This document shows positions 32,607 to 46,215 of a stretch of 64,000 nucleotides of DNA, piece by piece (position 1 is the first letter of the stretch; every line of letters starts with the position of its first letter). Made by a program: the position numbers and the translations under genes. This DNA comes from Trifolium pratense. Taxonomy: Eukaryota; Streptophyta; Magnoliopsida; Fabales; Fabaceae. The notes beneath the pieces are model-generated. The model searched no databases. It was given only the letters and a program-made list of their open reading frames with translations, and was not told where the DNA came from. The DNA lies in contig NC_060060.1 of assembly GCF_020283565.1 (NCBI RefSeq), forward strand, positions 48,162,015-48,226,014. Reading direction: 5' to 3'.

Positions 32607-32879
32607 ATGTCTGCTTCTCAAAGTAATGCAAATAAGTAAGCATATTGTTCTTACATTTCATACACCTATGCTCTTCACATGCAATATTTCCAATTACATA
32701 AGACTTAACCCTTTATACATATACAATCTTGGTTTGTTTTCCTTACAGGCCAACAGGAGCTGGAGATCAATAACCTCGACAATGCGACAAATGAAAGTAG
32801 TATAAAAGTGTGCATTGCTAGAATGTGGGACAATCTGCAGATTCAACAAATATTTAAGGCTTCCTATTTTAGCGATATG
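32607..32879 (+). pseudogene. Gene-like 5' end, possible RPA1/OB-fold fragment (copy 2)
   Basis: Exons 32607-32622 and 32749-32879 with the same donor, acceptor and 49-codon frame as copy 1. No disabling change between copies is visible in these exons. Confidence 0.3.
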
Positions 32880-33415
32880 GTATAATTTGTTAGTCTAATT
32901 TTTAAGCATCTTTTCTTATTTACTTATACCGATATCGATTAATATGAATATGACTATTTTTTTCATGTGAAGGAAACAAACAGGATGTGTATTTAACTCT
33001 GATGGCAGTCATGTAACCATCCTTTTTTATTGATATAATGTTTGTTACTAGAAAAAACTTCTTTTTTGTGTATTATTTTATTAGTCTAATGTTTTAGCTT
33101 ATTTGTTTCTTATATTCTTATGTTGATTAATGAGAATATATTTAATTTTTCATGTGAATAAGTTGAAGAGGATAAAAGAGACTTCTATTTATTGATTTTG
33201 TAGTGCCTTAAAATTTATATAGACTGAGGGTATGTATCATTGATGTTGGAGGCATTCAATCAAAGGAGGGCAATCCAAATAATTTAGAAATATAAATATG
33301 TGTTTCAATTCATTTTTAAATACTATATTGTCTACAATATGTAGGTGATATATCTCAAGAGAAATACAGAAAGATGAAGTAGTATTTCAATTTGATATAT
33401 CTCAATCTATGGTGA

Positions 33416-34120
33416 TATATTGTTTCACTAATTTTCTTGTTGTGAGATTCATATATTGGCATCATGCTTTATTTTGTATTTTGTTCTGACTTTTGCATAC
33501 TTGTATTGCGCATGACACAGAGGGATAAATATCCATATGAAGGGTACGAAAAAAGAGCTTCATCAGAGGATTCTGAAAATTCCTTACACTTGGATTGCTC
33601 TCAGTCTCGCGTCAATGTTTCCAATGGTGATTTAGATGCTAATATCTGTCATAAAAAAGGCACAGTTTGAGACCTAATTCCTGAAGTGAGAGAAACTTTG
33701 TATCCTCATCGACAGGAAGGCTTTGAAGTCATTTGGAAAAACTTGGCAGGAAGCATCAGTCTTCAACTTTTTAAGACTGATGCTTCCTGCCAAGTTTTTC
33801 CAAATGACTTCAAAGCCTTCTTGTTGATGATGATACAAAGTTTCTCTCACTCCAGGAATTAGGTCCCAAACTGTGCCTTTTTTATGACAGATATTGGCAT
33901 CTAAATCACCATCGGAAACATTGACGCGAGACTGAGAGCAATCCAAGTGTAAGGAATTTTCAAAATCCTCCGATGAAGCTCTTTTTTCGTACCCTTCATA
34001 TGGATATTTATCCCTCTGTGTCATGCGCAATACAAGTATGCAAAAGTCAGAACAAAATACAAAATAATGCATGATGCCAATATATGAATCTCACAACAAG
34101 AAAATTAGTGAAACAATATA
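33416..34120. repeat. Inverted repeat of a CLASSY-type gene fragment (copy 2)
   Basis: Arms 33416-33763 and 33772-34120, same centre and same CLASSY-like peptides as copy 1 (minus-strand frame 33674-34072, identical protein). Few base differences are visible relative to copy 1 (for example at about 33565 and 33680). The neighbouring 16-bp stem-loop is at 34123-34185. Confidence 0.8.
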
Positions 34121-34185
34121 AGTAACGGTGCATATAACTACTAGAAATAACTTTTTACATGAAGCAAGTGTTATATGCACCGTTA

Positions 34186-36933
34186 GAGATTATTACATGA
34201 ACAACTTTTTTTTTTAAAGCAAACATGAACAACTTTTATCCATTTAGAGAATTGTGTATAACTACAAAAAAGATAATCAAGAACCAAGTGCGTTTGGGAA
34301 CAATTTTGCTCCATTTGAAGCTTTTGGGCATAAGTGTAAGAACATATTCATGAACCATGTGCATTTGATAAAATTTACTGTAAAGAAATATATTTATGAT
34401 GGGATTAATCATTTAAATATTGTATATAACTATTCAAGAAAATTGGTGATAAATGAATCTTGCACCTTTATTACACAATTTTTAAAGTTTGATTTATTTA
34501 ATCGAACTTAATAGTGACAACAAGTGACCTCTCTTTCAATTTTATCCTGATGTTTAATATTGGCACACATATCACATAGCAATTTAATTTTTCACAATTA
34601 TTTTGAGTTTTTTTTTTTTACGCAATTTATTTATTTTAACTTTTAAAGCCATTTGGTTATCACACTTTCAAATATTGACCTTAACAGCAAGAGGAAAGCT
34701 TAAACTTTTTACCGATATGTCTCATGTAAACAGCTTTGATCATCAAGTCGACATCTCCTTCGGACTATATCCATCTTGGTCCTGCCGCTGCTTCGCCATT
34801 GTTTCTTCCGCCGCCTTTGCTGCATCACCTTCTTTCGCCATAGAGGAGCATGTGTGGCTGCCAGAGAGGAGCATGTAATGGATTCTAATCAGTGTTGTTC
34901 TTCCAATCTTCTTAAACTATGGCCCAGTTTTATGTCTCAACACCAGATTTATTTCAGGAAGGTATGAGTGTGGTGTTGGTTTCACCAACTCAAGTTCTAG
35001 CACCGTTGATGGATGAATATTGGGCAAGATCTAAGTTCTAGCATGTGATTGTGAACACAAAAATGAGATTAAGCTGTTGTTTCTAGTGAATTTGTCTACG
35101 TTCTTCCCATAACTATGTTCAAAACTTCACTTAGGAAGACAACTCATTTTTATATTCACAATCAAACTTAGATCTAACCTAATATTCATCCATCAACGGT
35201 GGTTGGTAGGATCATCGACGACAGTGGTAAGGAGGATGGTCTATGATAGTGGTAAAAAGACCATCCGATATGTGGTTGGCAGCTATAGTGAGGGTAGTTG
35301 AAGGGCTAACCCTTGATTAGAGGCTTCAAAGGTAGGGAGCCTATTGGCCGTGAGAGGTACTATGTTAAAATTGTGCATACCTTAGCCTAAATGATGAGTT
35401 AGGTTTTATAGTGTGAGAATTAGGGTTTTTAGGCCCTAGAACCTTCTATTGGATAGCTGTCCTGGTAGCCATGTGTAGGAAGATCGTTGAAGGCCTTTGA
35501 TCCAACGGATCTGACTTGTTTACAGGCCCTAATCTGGTATTCCTCTAGGGCATGTCCACAGTATGTTCTGCCTAGCGTTAGGCCTTAGGGTGACCCGGTC
35601 TATTGTACGAAAATGGGCCGGAGGCCTAGTCCAACAAATTTCTAAACCGATAGGACAACTATTTTCCTTTTTTAATTAACCATATAAATGAAAATCTATA
35701 TTTGCTATATTCTAAATTTAAAAATATTAAAAATTGATATTCATGAATGATTTAACAATCCTCTTCTTTTTCAAATTTATATTTACACATAAGGAAAATT
35801 CAACATTGAATACCAATATTAATAAGATTTTTTTCTGTTAATTGTTTTTCCCTTAGTAATATATTTTCTTTTAAAATTTTAATATAAAGATATAAAATAT
35901 GCTACTCAAAATAAACAATTAAATTATTATTATTATTTTGGGTTAAATATAATTTTAGTCTCTATAAAATTATCAAATTTTGTGTTTGTTTCCATAAAAA
36001 AATGACGGCATGTTTTGGTTCCTACAAAATTATTATGCATATCATTTTAGCCTTTTTTTTTTTTTTTGAGAAGCATATTATTTTATTCTTTGCCGTTAAA
36101 CCAATGTTTATTCTTGAATGACTATTTTGCATACATGTTTAGAACATTACAAAAAGTTCTTAAAAAAAAAAACTCAAAATTTGATTTCCAAGTGGATATT
36201 TACGTTACTTTTATCTATATCTTCAAAATTTAAAAATTCATATTAAATTCAAATTACACTATTGAGATAAGGTCTAGCCTCCATGTATGATAATAAGAAA
36301 TTAATAAAAATTGTTAAATGTCAAAATATTAATTTAGATCTTGCATTAGTACAATCTTTTTAAAAAAGTAGTATAAATTTTTGATTAGTGAAGCAAAGAA
36401 ATTACTTTTGGATTTGGTAACCATAATTTGTAAGAAGTTTTTTTATTTTTACGATAATTGTATATAGTGATAATTTGATAATTAAAATGATTTAAAAAAG
36501 AGATGATGAAAATGTTTTAATAGAGATTTTAAACTTTTCTGCCACATCATCACAATGCTTGCTTATGAGCAACTCAACCTTCCTTTTACTCAAGCCTTTC
36601 CCCAATTTTGAAGTTTTGCTGCTTAGCTAAAGGGCTTAAACAAATGTGGGACTATGAAGTTATGGCAGGAACTAAGACAAGCAAATAAGATTTCTCTAAT
36701 TCCTTATGTAAACATAATTATTATTATAGAAATATTATCATATTCGTTCAAAGCGCATCAAGTTTAAGTTGGAACTGATAGAAATATTTGAGATGACGAC
36801 AATTCTTGGATTTATGACATATTTTCATGGAATGGAAATCAAGCAAAGAATGCAGAGAAGTAAACACTCCAATGAACTCGTGAGGAGAAGCTTTGCAAAG
36901 AAGATGGAACTGAAAAGATGTGTGATGCGTCAA
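34186..36933. other. Non-coding part of copy 2, including the empty CACTA site
   Basis: Uninterrupted equivalent of 3519-4417 plus 8504-10409. The foldback repeat (arms about 35001-35067 and 35140-35200) is intact here, with GTTTCTAGTGAA at about 35082 as the pre-insertion CACTA target. The first 480-bp module is at 35455-35935. No gene seen. Confidence 0.7.
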
Positions 36934-37899
36934 AATAACTTTACACCACACAATAATTAATTAAACTCACATCCTTCCATGTATGTGTAAAATAACTAAT
37001 TAAACTCACATTATTGGATGCATGTGTAAAATAACTTTACACCGACGATGTAAAATAATTAATTAAACTCGCATTATTGGATGCATGTGTAAAATAACTT
37101 TACATCGACGGTGCACAATAATTAAACTCGCATTATTGGATGATGATGCATGTGTAAAATAACTTTACACCGACAGTGTAAAATAATTAATTAAACTCAC
37201 ATTATTGGATGATGCATGTGTAAAATAACTTTACACCGACAATGTAAATTTAAACTTACATTATTGGATGATGCATGTGTAAAATAACTTTACACCGACG
37301 GTGTAAAATAATTAATGCATGTGTAACATAACTTTACACCGACGGTGTAAAATAATTAATTAAACTAATGCATGTGTAAAATAACTTTACACGGGTGTAA
37401 AATAATTAATGCATGTGTAAAATAACTTTACACCGACGGTGTAAAATAATTAATTAAACTCATTATTGGATGATGCATGTGTAATAACTTTACACCGACG
37501 GTGTAAAATAATTAATGCATGTGTAAAATAACTTTACACCGACGGTGTAAATATTAATGCATGTGTAAAATAACTTTACACCGACGGTGTAAAATAATTA
37601 ATGCATGTGTAAAATAACTTTACACCGATGGTGTAAAATAATTAATTAAACTTATTGGATGATGCATGTGTAAAATAACTTTACACCGACGGTGTAAAAT
37701 AATTAATGCATGTGTAAAATAACTTTACACCGACGGTGTAAAATAATTAATTAAACTCACATTATTGGATGATGATGCATGTGTAAAATAACTTTACACC
37801 GACGGTATAAAATAATTAATTAAACTCACATTATTGGATGCATGTGTAAAATAATTAATTAAATTCACATTATTAGATGCATGTGTTACATTAATTAAA
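36934..37899. repeat. Palindromic minisatellite array (copy 2)
   Basis: Same units as 10410-11423, about 50 bp shorter overall, with at least one unit missing and point changes in some palindromes (for example CCGATGG at about 37627). Confidence 0.9.
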
Positions 37900-39117
37900 C
37901 TCGTAACCAAATAATTTATGTATATACACTAAAGTTATTTAATAAATAGATTTACTTCGAGATATCATCAGTGTTGAGTACCAGTTAGGCATCTTGACTG
38001 TATTCCGGTCTCTTTTAATAGCCCATTACATAATACACTGCTTGTAAAGGTTAAAGTTCAATAAGAGATTAAAAGTTAACAATATTTATTTTTCAGAATA
38101 AAAAAAAAGATTGAACTAAAATTGTAGGACTTAACCCCGAAGGGAGTCCTTCCAAAGGGTTTGGAAATAGTTTTCAACCAGCAATAGACCCGCTCATTAG
38201 CTGTGTCATTGCCCCAAGCGCAAAGATGCTTATTCTCATAGCCTAAGCTTCAATTTATATAACATCACATTCATCTTATTTCTCTTATAAGCAATGTGGG
38301 ACTTTGAATCTTCTCATCACTCTTTGGCTTAAACAAGTGTGGGATTATGAAGTTATGGAGGAACTAAGACAAGCAAATAAGATTTCTCTAATTCCTTATG
38401 TAAACATAAGATTATTATAGACCTTATGTTAGTAGAATAGATTTTTTATGACTTTTAAGAGTATGTTACACTGAATAAACATAAGAGGGAGAAAATAATT
38501 TTAGAATTTAGAGTCCAGAAGCAACAAAGTTATCATAAGATGGAATCAAAAGACACTTGTAAATTGTAAGACTTATACTTCATACTTCAAAAGACACTCT
38601 GTAATGGATTCTAATCAGTGCTGTCCTAGTAGACATGTGTAGGAAGATCGTTGAAGGCCTTTGATCCAACGAACCTGACTTGTTTACAGGCCCTGATCTG
38701 GTATCCTCTAGGGCATGTCCACCGTATGTTCTGCCTAGCGTTAGGCCTTAGGGTGACCCGGTCTATTGTACGAAAATGGGCCTGAGGCCTAGTCCAACAA
38801 ATTTCTAAACCGATAGGACAACTATTTTCCTTTTTTAATTAACCATATAAATGAAAATCTATATTTGCTATATTCTAAATTTAAAAATATTAAAAATTGA
38901 TATTCATGAATGATTTAACAATCCTGTTCTTTTTCAAATTTATATTTACACATAAGGAAAATTCAACATTGAATACCAATATTAATAAGATTTTTTTCTG
39001 TTAATTGTTTTTCCCTTAGTAATATATTTCCTTTTAAAATTTTAATATAAAGATATAAAATATGCTACTAAAAATAAACAAGTAAATTATTATTATTAGT
39101 ATGGGTTAAATATAATT
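37900..39117. other. Non-coding part of copy 2
   Basis: Equivalent of 11424-12642, with the second 480-bp module at 38620-39105. No gene seen. Confidence 0.6.
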
Positions 39118-39391
39118 GGCTTAAATGCAGTTTTGCCCCCTATTTTGATTAAATCGGAATTTTACCCCCCTGTTTTAAAACGCGGACTTTTACCCCCCTG
39201 TTTTATAATTTTTTGGATTTTGCCCCCCCCCCCCTTAAAATTCTGTTTTTAGGTCACAACTTCAAAGCTTCGCACACAACTCAATTTGGATCAATAATTC
39301 ACCAAACGGATATCGAAATGACCGTAATCGAGTTATCTTTCCACAGAATCAAACCCCACTAAATTTGGAGTTACAAAGAGAGATTAATTAC
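39118..39391. repeat. Solo Mutator-like terminal inverted repeat (copy 2)
   Basis: Equivalent of 12643-12924, with a shorter C-run. No second arm. Confidence 0.75.
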
Positions 39392-39602
39392 AAACCAAAA
39401 TAAAAGAAAAAGCATTACAATCGAAGAGAAAAGAAAAAATATAACAAACCAAGTAAAACTCAATCTGAAAGCCTGCCTCTAGACCGGATATGATGAACCT
39501 GAAAACCCTTCTGCATATTTTTTTCTTGGCCCTAGACACCACCTTAGTGAAAGACTCTTTACTAACAGAAGCACGGTTTTTCAAAAAATTGATATAAGCC
39601 AT
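39384..39602 (-). pseudogene. LINE ORF1-like fragment (copy 2)
   Basis: As 12917-13135, with one residue changed (Thr to Ser in the first dozen codons). Confidence 0.45.
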
Positions 39603-39619
39603 TAATTACGCAGTATAAA

Positions 39620-42600
39620 CTAAATGGACTGAACTATTAGAGGAAGTCCATAAGCTGGCCTTAGTGAGAGCATAATAGAAGGTGAATGGATATAAGTTGG
39701 GGACATTTTAAATCTAAATCTAGAGAGAAGTAGGGTTAACACTATTTTATGCTCCATGAAGCTCAAGTTTCTACCAAGACACATTCTTCCTCCAAACCCA
39801 AAAGGTAAATATCCCATTTTTTGGTTGCATCCACCATTGATATCGCCCATGAACCTTTCTGGTTGAAACTCATTCACATTTTCTCCCCACAACAATGGGT
39901 CATGGTGCATCGCGACAACGTCGATCCACATGTTGGTCCCATTAGGAATTGTTAAATTACCAAATTTAATGTCTTCTCTAGCTTGCCTTTGAAGATTTGG
40001 TGCTGATGGATAGAGCCTTAGAACTTCATTCATTACACACTTCATCTGAATATTTAGATAACAAACACATTGAAGAAATATATCTTAGTTAATGCAAAGA
40101 AAACAACAGATCATTAATTACCAAAACAAATTTACTATTGAATTTATACACAAAGAAATATGAAATCCATTCTATTAATAAAAGACTGTAAAAACATTTG
40201 AAATGATGTAAACTCGTGTTAAAAATTCATCCGACCCAACATATAAAAGAAATATGGTAATTTCTTTTATTGTATTTGGTCTAAATTTTAACCAAATACA
40301 TCATTATTTTTTATTATTTTTTTAAATATTTTTAAATTTTTAAACAAAATAGTATCAATTTTTTTTCTATATTTAATATGTGTGTGTTTTGTCATTAGAC
40401 TATACACACTCAACAATTACTTATGACTCACTAATTAAGTGGTTCTTCCCTGAATGTCTAGTTCAATGGTAAAAGGTTGAAAACATTGAAAGAGTTAAAA
40501 AGGAAATTTAGGGTTTACTTTATGAATAGTTGAATACTAACATTTTTCACTCTTTCTCTTACAATATGTACTAACAACCTCTGTCAAAAAAAAAAAATGT
40601 ACTAACAACCTAACATTTGCCTATAAAAAAATTAATTAATGTGGTTCGACCATATACACAAAGTTTAAATCTCATTGTTTCAAAAAAAAAATCTCATTAT
40701 AAAAATGAAAAAAAGACTTTATTTTAGTTTTGTACTAGTCCATTTTGAGTGTCACTTTGATCCCTTAATTTTTATTTTATTTTATGGGTCTTGTTAACAT
40801 GTGTCCTTATGTTAAGATATCCCAATATAGAAACTCGACATTTAATGATACAAGAAATTTAATGCTTCAAAAATTTAAATGCACAAATTTAGGCACATGT
40901 TAACATACTCCTTCTTTTATTTTAGCTCGTTAAATTACAAACATACAATTTTTTACATAAACTCTTTTCATTTCATCTTGGTCCTTTTAGGTTATAAATA
41001 TTGGAGACTTTAGTCTCTTAGTATATATATTAAATATTTTGATCTCTAATAAGAAAGACTAAGATTACAATGAGAGGTATACTAAATTCAATGACTATAT
41101 AATGATATTTTTTTGGGTTGCCATATAGATACAAAATTGTATTCTTCCCTCCCGACAGATTTTTTTTATACGCATTAGTCATAAACTTCTGACCAACCTT
41201 CTGTTTAAGCGGCCTAATATATATAATAAATTAAATTAACATGCTTGAATTACCGATAACGATAATGAATTAGTTCAAGTGGTAAAGGGTCTTGGTTCTT
41301 TAAGTATATAGTTACATGCTCGATTTCTGACTCAAGGTTATTGAGAAAATTCGGTTGGGAGGAAAAAGCGCACACAAATTTACCAACGAAAATTAGTCAT
41401 CGCGCTAACAGCAATCCAAACTTCGTACTAATATCATAGTAAATTAATGAAAAAAAAAATTAACTTGCATGAATTATACGACATTACCTTTTTCAAACCA
41501 GCAATCACATTGATGTCAACTTCTTTATCACCCACCACATCTTTTATCTCATCTCTCAATTGATTTTGCCAATCTTCATTCATAGCTAAAAGCATCAAAG
41601 TCCAAGAAATTGCCAATGCTGATGTGTCAAGGCCAGCAAAGAAGAAAGTCTTGCATTCATCCACTAATTGTTTTGTGCTCAATCTTTTCCCATAGTTTTC
41701 ATTTTCATCCAACAACAAATCCAACAAATCTACTCTACCTTTTCTTTCCACTTTTGATTCCTTTCGAGTTTCTATGATACAAAGCAAAAGCTTATCTATC
41801 TCTTTCCCAAGTTTCTTTGCTTCTATGGTTCTTTTTATGTCAATAAACTCTATAAATGGAACACCTACATATCTTGTCTTGAAAAGTCTCATTTTTAGGG
41901 TACGTAATTTTTCACAAATTGTTCTTGCATTTTCATCATCTATACCCATGCTTGTACTTGCTATGATCTCTCCTGAGGTTGCAAAGATCTCTCTTTCGAT
42001 ATCAATTTCGAGGTTTCCGCCGGAGTTGATTCGAGTAATCCATCTATCCATCATTTTCTTTGTAGATTCTACCATCATGCTTGACATTTCCTATAAAAGA
42101 AAAAATAAAAAATAAAAGAAAAAAAATAACATGTGAGTTGTGGTCCTGGCTAATTTTTTTCTTATTTTTCTCAAGTTATAGGAGTGAAGTATAATATCTA
42201 AATATTTATTGCTTTTGGAAAACGATATTTGATACTAAATACATACATCTGACCCTGTTCACTGAATTTATATGGTAAATATATAGTATTTTTTTATTGT
42301 CAAATAATTTTATAAATTTCTTTTAATATTGAAAATTTGTAACACAAAATTAAGCTATTTCATTAACCTATTTCACTACTTCATTAATTACAAAAATGTA
42401 TATATTCTTAAAACCTTTTTTAACAAACATCTTATTAACTGCTTTTTTTTTCTTCACAAAATCTTATTAACTACTTTGACTACTTCATTAATAGAAAGAA
42501 AAAATATAACTCATTTACCACAAAACCAGCCTAGAGTCCCTCCTTGTAATTATCTTTTTTCTCTTCCTTTTTAATAGAGAAATTAAAAAGGACGGGGTGC

Positions 42601-44467
42601 CAACTGAGTTGAAATGTCTATCCCTACCTTAATATCTAAATGCTTTTAATTTCTAAATATTTTTTTTGTGGTTAATGAAGTAGAGAAATTGATCAATGAC
42701 AAAACTCAATTTGTGGCACCTCTTAATAAAAAAAAAACAATTTTTAAGAAAAATAAAAAATATACAATTATATATATATATATATATATATATAATTGTA
42801 TATATATTATGTGAAATTTTATTATGTTCCTGTATCAGTTTTGTAATCTAAAAGATAATGACAAACTTGGTCACAAAACGATAGAAAAAATGTGGAAGAC
42901 AATTTAGATTTTTTTTGTTAAATAAAAGACAAATTAGAGGAAAAAAAAGACAAATTAGTGAAACACTATTTAACAAATGTATGCGTATACTATTTTTTTT
43001 TAATGGAAAATTATTAGTATCTTAATTGTTATTGGTATGTTAGTTTGTTTATATTTGCTTGAACCCTAAATTCTTAATTTATTAACCTTTAGTTCAACCA
43101 ACTCAACCGATTAAGTTACTCATCCCATCTAATATTATATACATATACTATTTAAATAATTTGACTCCATAAAAGTGAGATGCCAATGTACAAAAAAAAA
43201 AAAGCGAGATGCCAATTAATAAAATAAGACATTTCAATAATCGTTTGATGACAAAATTAATAATTTATACTGTAATTAATACATATGATTCATGCATTAT
43301 GTATTTAATTTTTATTGATTTTATGTTTTTATGGTATCCACTACGACTTAATTGAATATTTTAATTTAGACAACAAATCTTTATTACAGACTAAACGTTA
43401 CACTTGGTGTATATAGTCTATTCACATGAGAATGACAAACATTCCATTATCTTACATATTATAGACTTCTTTTTTAATGGCGGAGATAATAGACTTTTGA
43501 AATGAACAATATTCATTTCTTGAAAAAAAAATGCTAGAGACATTTTATCAAAATGTATCATCTCAAACTAACATTTCCATCATTAATTTTCAAAATGTAT
43601 CATCTCAAACTAACATTTTATCATCTTTCTATCTCAATGTTTCATTTCAAGAGTTTCGCGTGTTCTTATTAGCACATTATTAAAATAAATTCATATTTTA
43701 TAAAATGAAAATAGACAATTATTTTTGCAAAGTAAACAAACTATATACAATTTTCTCTAGAAAGAAAGAGGGAAAGAATTAGCTAGAGACCTTTAAGTTG
43801 AGAGGAGAAAATGTTGGGGCAATAAGATGCCTATGATAAACCCATTCATTGCCTTCAGCCATCACCAAACCCTTTCCAAACATAGGCTCTCTATCATTTT
43901 TAAACACATTTCCCATCTTTTTGCTATAACCTCTGTGGACATTTTCTTCAAGAATTCTGGATCTGCAATGTATAGAAAAGGTTCTGTCCCTAGCCAATAG
44001 ATGAAAACTTTCCCTACAAAATAAAAAATGTACATTTACTTTGTTATAAAAAATATAAAAATAAATATCCAATTAATAATTTAACAATGTTGTGAATTTG
44101 TTCACATATTTATAGTTTTTCATTTTTATGACATTCAATTACATAAATGTATATGTGGAGTATACTATATATATTTTTATGGCCTAATATAATTACCATG
44201 AGAATTTTGCCACCTAGAAAAATAGGGGAAAACAAATGAATGTATATCATGGGTTAGCTTTGAGGACCCAAATGAAGAATCAACACCATTCTTCTTTTTC
44301 ATCTCTAGGACATTTCCAAATGGAAAATTTGGGGGTGGCCCTTCAAATCCACATCTATGAAGCATACGATTTCTTAAAATTGGTGAAATCCACCAAGAAA
44401 ATATTAGTTTCAAAAATAAAAAGAGAGCTAATATTGCCAACAAAGTTAATATCCCAAATAACACCAT
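39620..44467 (-). pseudogene. Cytochrome P450, CYP72 clan, frameshifted copy
   Basis: Exons 44467-44197, 44013-43791, 42090-41488 and 40045-39620, with the same borders as the intact gene. Exon 2 is 223 instead of 230 nt: the 7 bases GGTTTTC (plus strand) present at 19200-19206 are missing at about 43911. The frame shifts after AKRW and meets TGA about 16 codons later, before the I-helix and haem loop. Exon 4 is identical in protein to copy 1, exon 3 has one replacement (Pro to Ser) and exon 1 has three (Gln to Glu, Phe to Val, His to Asp). Splice sites are still normal, so inactivation is recent. Intron 2 is 1.7 kb, without the inserts of copy 1. Confidence 0.9.
42091..43790. other. P450 intron 2 in copy 2 (no transposon inserts)
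   Basis: Single version of the unit duplicated in copy 1. A (TA)n run at 42772-42795 is private to this copy, and an extra short duplication of CATCTCAAACTAACATTT occurs at about 43559-43618. Confidence 0.7.
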
Positions 44468-46215
44468 TCCCTCTTTTTTTCTTACTATGATATTATCAAT
44501 CTTAAGATTTTATAATTTAAGCTATTAACAAGATGATATATAAAAGCTTAATTTCTATGTTTTTGTTATTGAAAATACAGGTGCAAAATGATAATTTATA
44601 GAGTGAGATATTGAGTAGGAAAAGAGAATAGAGAATGTTTGACTTTTCAACATGAAAAAGACCTTAATACAATGTTTCAAAATTTGCAAGGTTTACCGAA
44701 TGTTAGTTGGTTCAGTGGTGATTAGCGCTGAACTTGGTAGGAAAGATCATGGTTCAATCCCCTACAACTATATTTAGGAGGGACTGAAATTACTTGATGT
44801 CAGGACTCGCCCCGAACTCTGGAATAATAGGACCTCATTTCTCTAGGAACTAAAGGGCGAAAACCAAAATTTTTTTTGCAAGGTTTTGCTAGTTTAAAGT
44901 TTAAACCATTTTTTGCCGACAGGATATTTTAGAACGTTTAATTTCCTTAAATCACTAGTAAATGTGTTTCCATTTTTGCTCTTAGCCGATTTTCAACACG
45001 TTTTACATCCAATATAATTGAGTGTGCGCCTTTCATGGAATAGGGGCCTCAAAAAAGAAAAAATATAGGATAGTAGTATTTGTAATTAAAGGTATAAAAC
45101 TAAGGATTGTGGGGCTTTTAAATGAGAGATCGTGGAGTTCAAATATTTTGAGATTCTTTTTATTCTAAAATGAAAGATTTATTAGTTACAAAAAGTTTTA
45201 AAAAATATTTTTTTATTGTCAATAAATTTTTAGATGCTTTATAGCTAATTACTATACTATAGTTTTATTTAATGAAGAAACATATGATAAAGATTGTTTT
45301 CTTTATCAAATCAACAAAAAACTGGATCGCTAACCCTTTTTAAATAAAAAAATCAATAATCATAAAAACAATATTGATAGTTCTAGGAGACCCAATATTA
45401 ATATTCATAATTGTGAATATTTTGCAAAGATTAACAACCTCTGGTCCTCTAGTATTAAGAAGTCAAAAATATCAAATCCATAACAGTACAAACACATATT
45501 TGATTTCCCAAAAAACTTTTGAGGCAAGTTAATTATAAGCAACCTTTTTTGTTGGCAGAATAGAAGTTTCAAGAAAAAAGGAGTGTCCACCCTAGCTTGT
45601 GTGTTGTCTTGCTTGTGTGTTGTCTTTTTTGAGTTTTGGAGTTTTGTTTCTTGGTCATTACTATGTACATTTAAAAATATCATTTTTTAATGATATATAT
45701 ATATGTGGCAGGATTCTTTTTAAAAGTTGTGGCAGGATTCTTATGTCTCTATATATGTACGTATGTGGTAAATATTTGTGGCAGGATTCTTGTGGCTTTC
45801 TTGGTCTTACATTCACACGATTCTTATCTCTCTAAATATTTGTGTTTCTTGGTCTTATCTCTATATATGTATGTGGTGAACTGGTGATCAACCATAAAAT
45901 GCTACGGTGATCATTTTACATGTGGTTTACTGTGAACAAGTGATCAATAATATTATAATGAATACAAATTTTATAAAATTTATTGTTGGATATTGAAAGC
46001 TTATATCGAATAGATCATCTATAAAAAAATTTAGAAAAATTTAAAATCATTTGATATGTTAGTGAAACCTATCAAAATTAACAGTATTTAAGAAAAAATC
46101 ATAAAACGTTAATCTTAATGGGTCTATAACATATCAAATAATTTTCAATTTTTTTAATTTTTTTTATTGATGATCTATATCATATAAATGTTGAATTTAT
46201 CTCCTTTTAATTATT
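44468..46215. other. Upstream region of the P450 pseudogene and right end of copy 2
   Basis: Contains the SINE (44695-44876), the empty copia target (TGGTC at about 45443) and the shortened TA repeat. No gene seen. Confidence 0.65.
44695..44876 (+). mobile_element. tRNA-derived SINE (copy 2)
   Basis: Same A box as 19990-20170. The B box reads CATGGTTCAATCCCC. Perfect TGCAAGGTTT duplications at 44685-44694 and 44877-44886. Confidence 0.75.

Larger units (their letters stand above)
30713..46215. repeat. Segmental duplication, copy 2 (direct orientation)
   Basis: Second copy of the unit that starts at position 1. It begins abruptly after LTR-like sequence and ends where its sequence departs from 26521. 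The CACTA, 818-bp foldback and copia sites of copy 1 are all empty here, with a single target sequence each. It has its own small lesions: about 217 bp missing relative to 16062-16279, and a 7-bp exon deletion in the P450. Confidence 0.95.
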
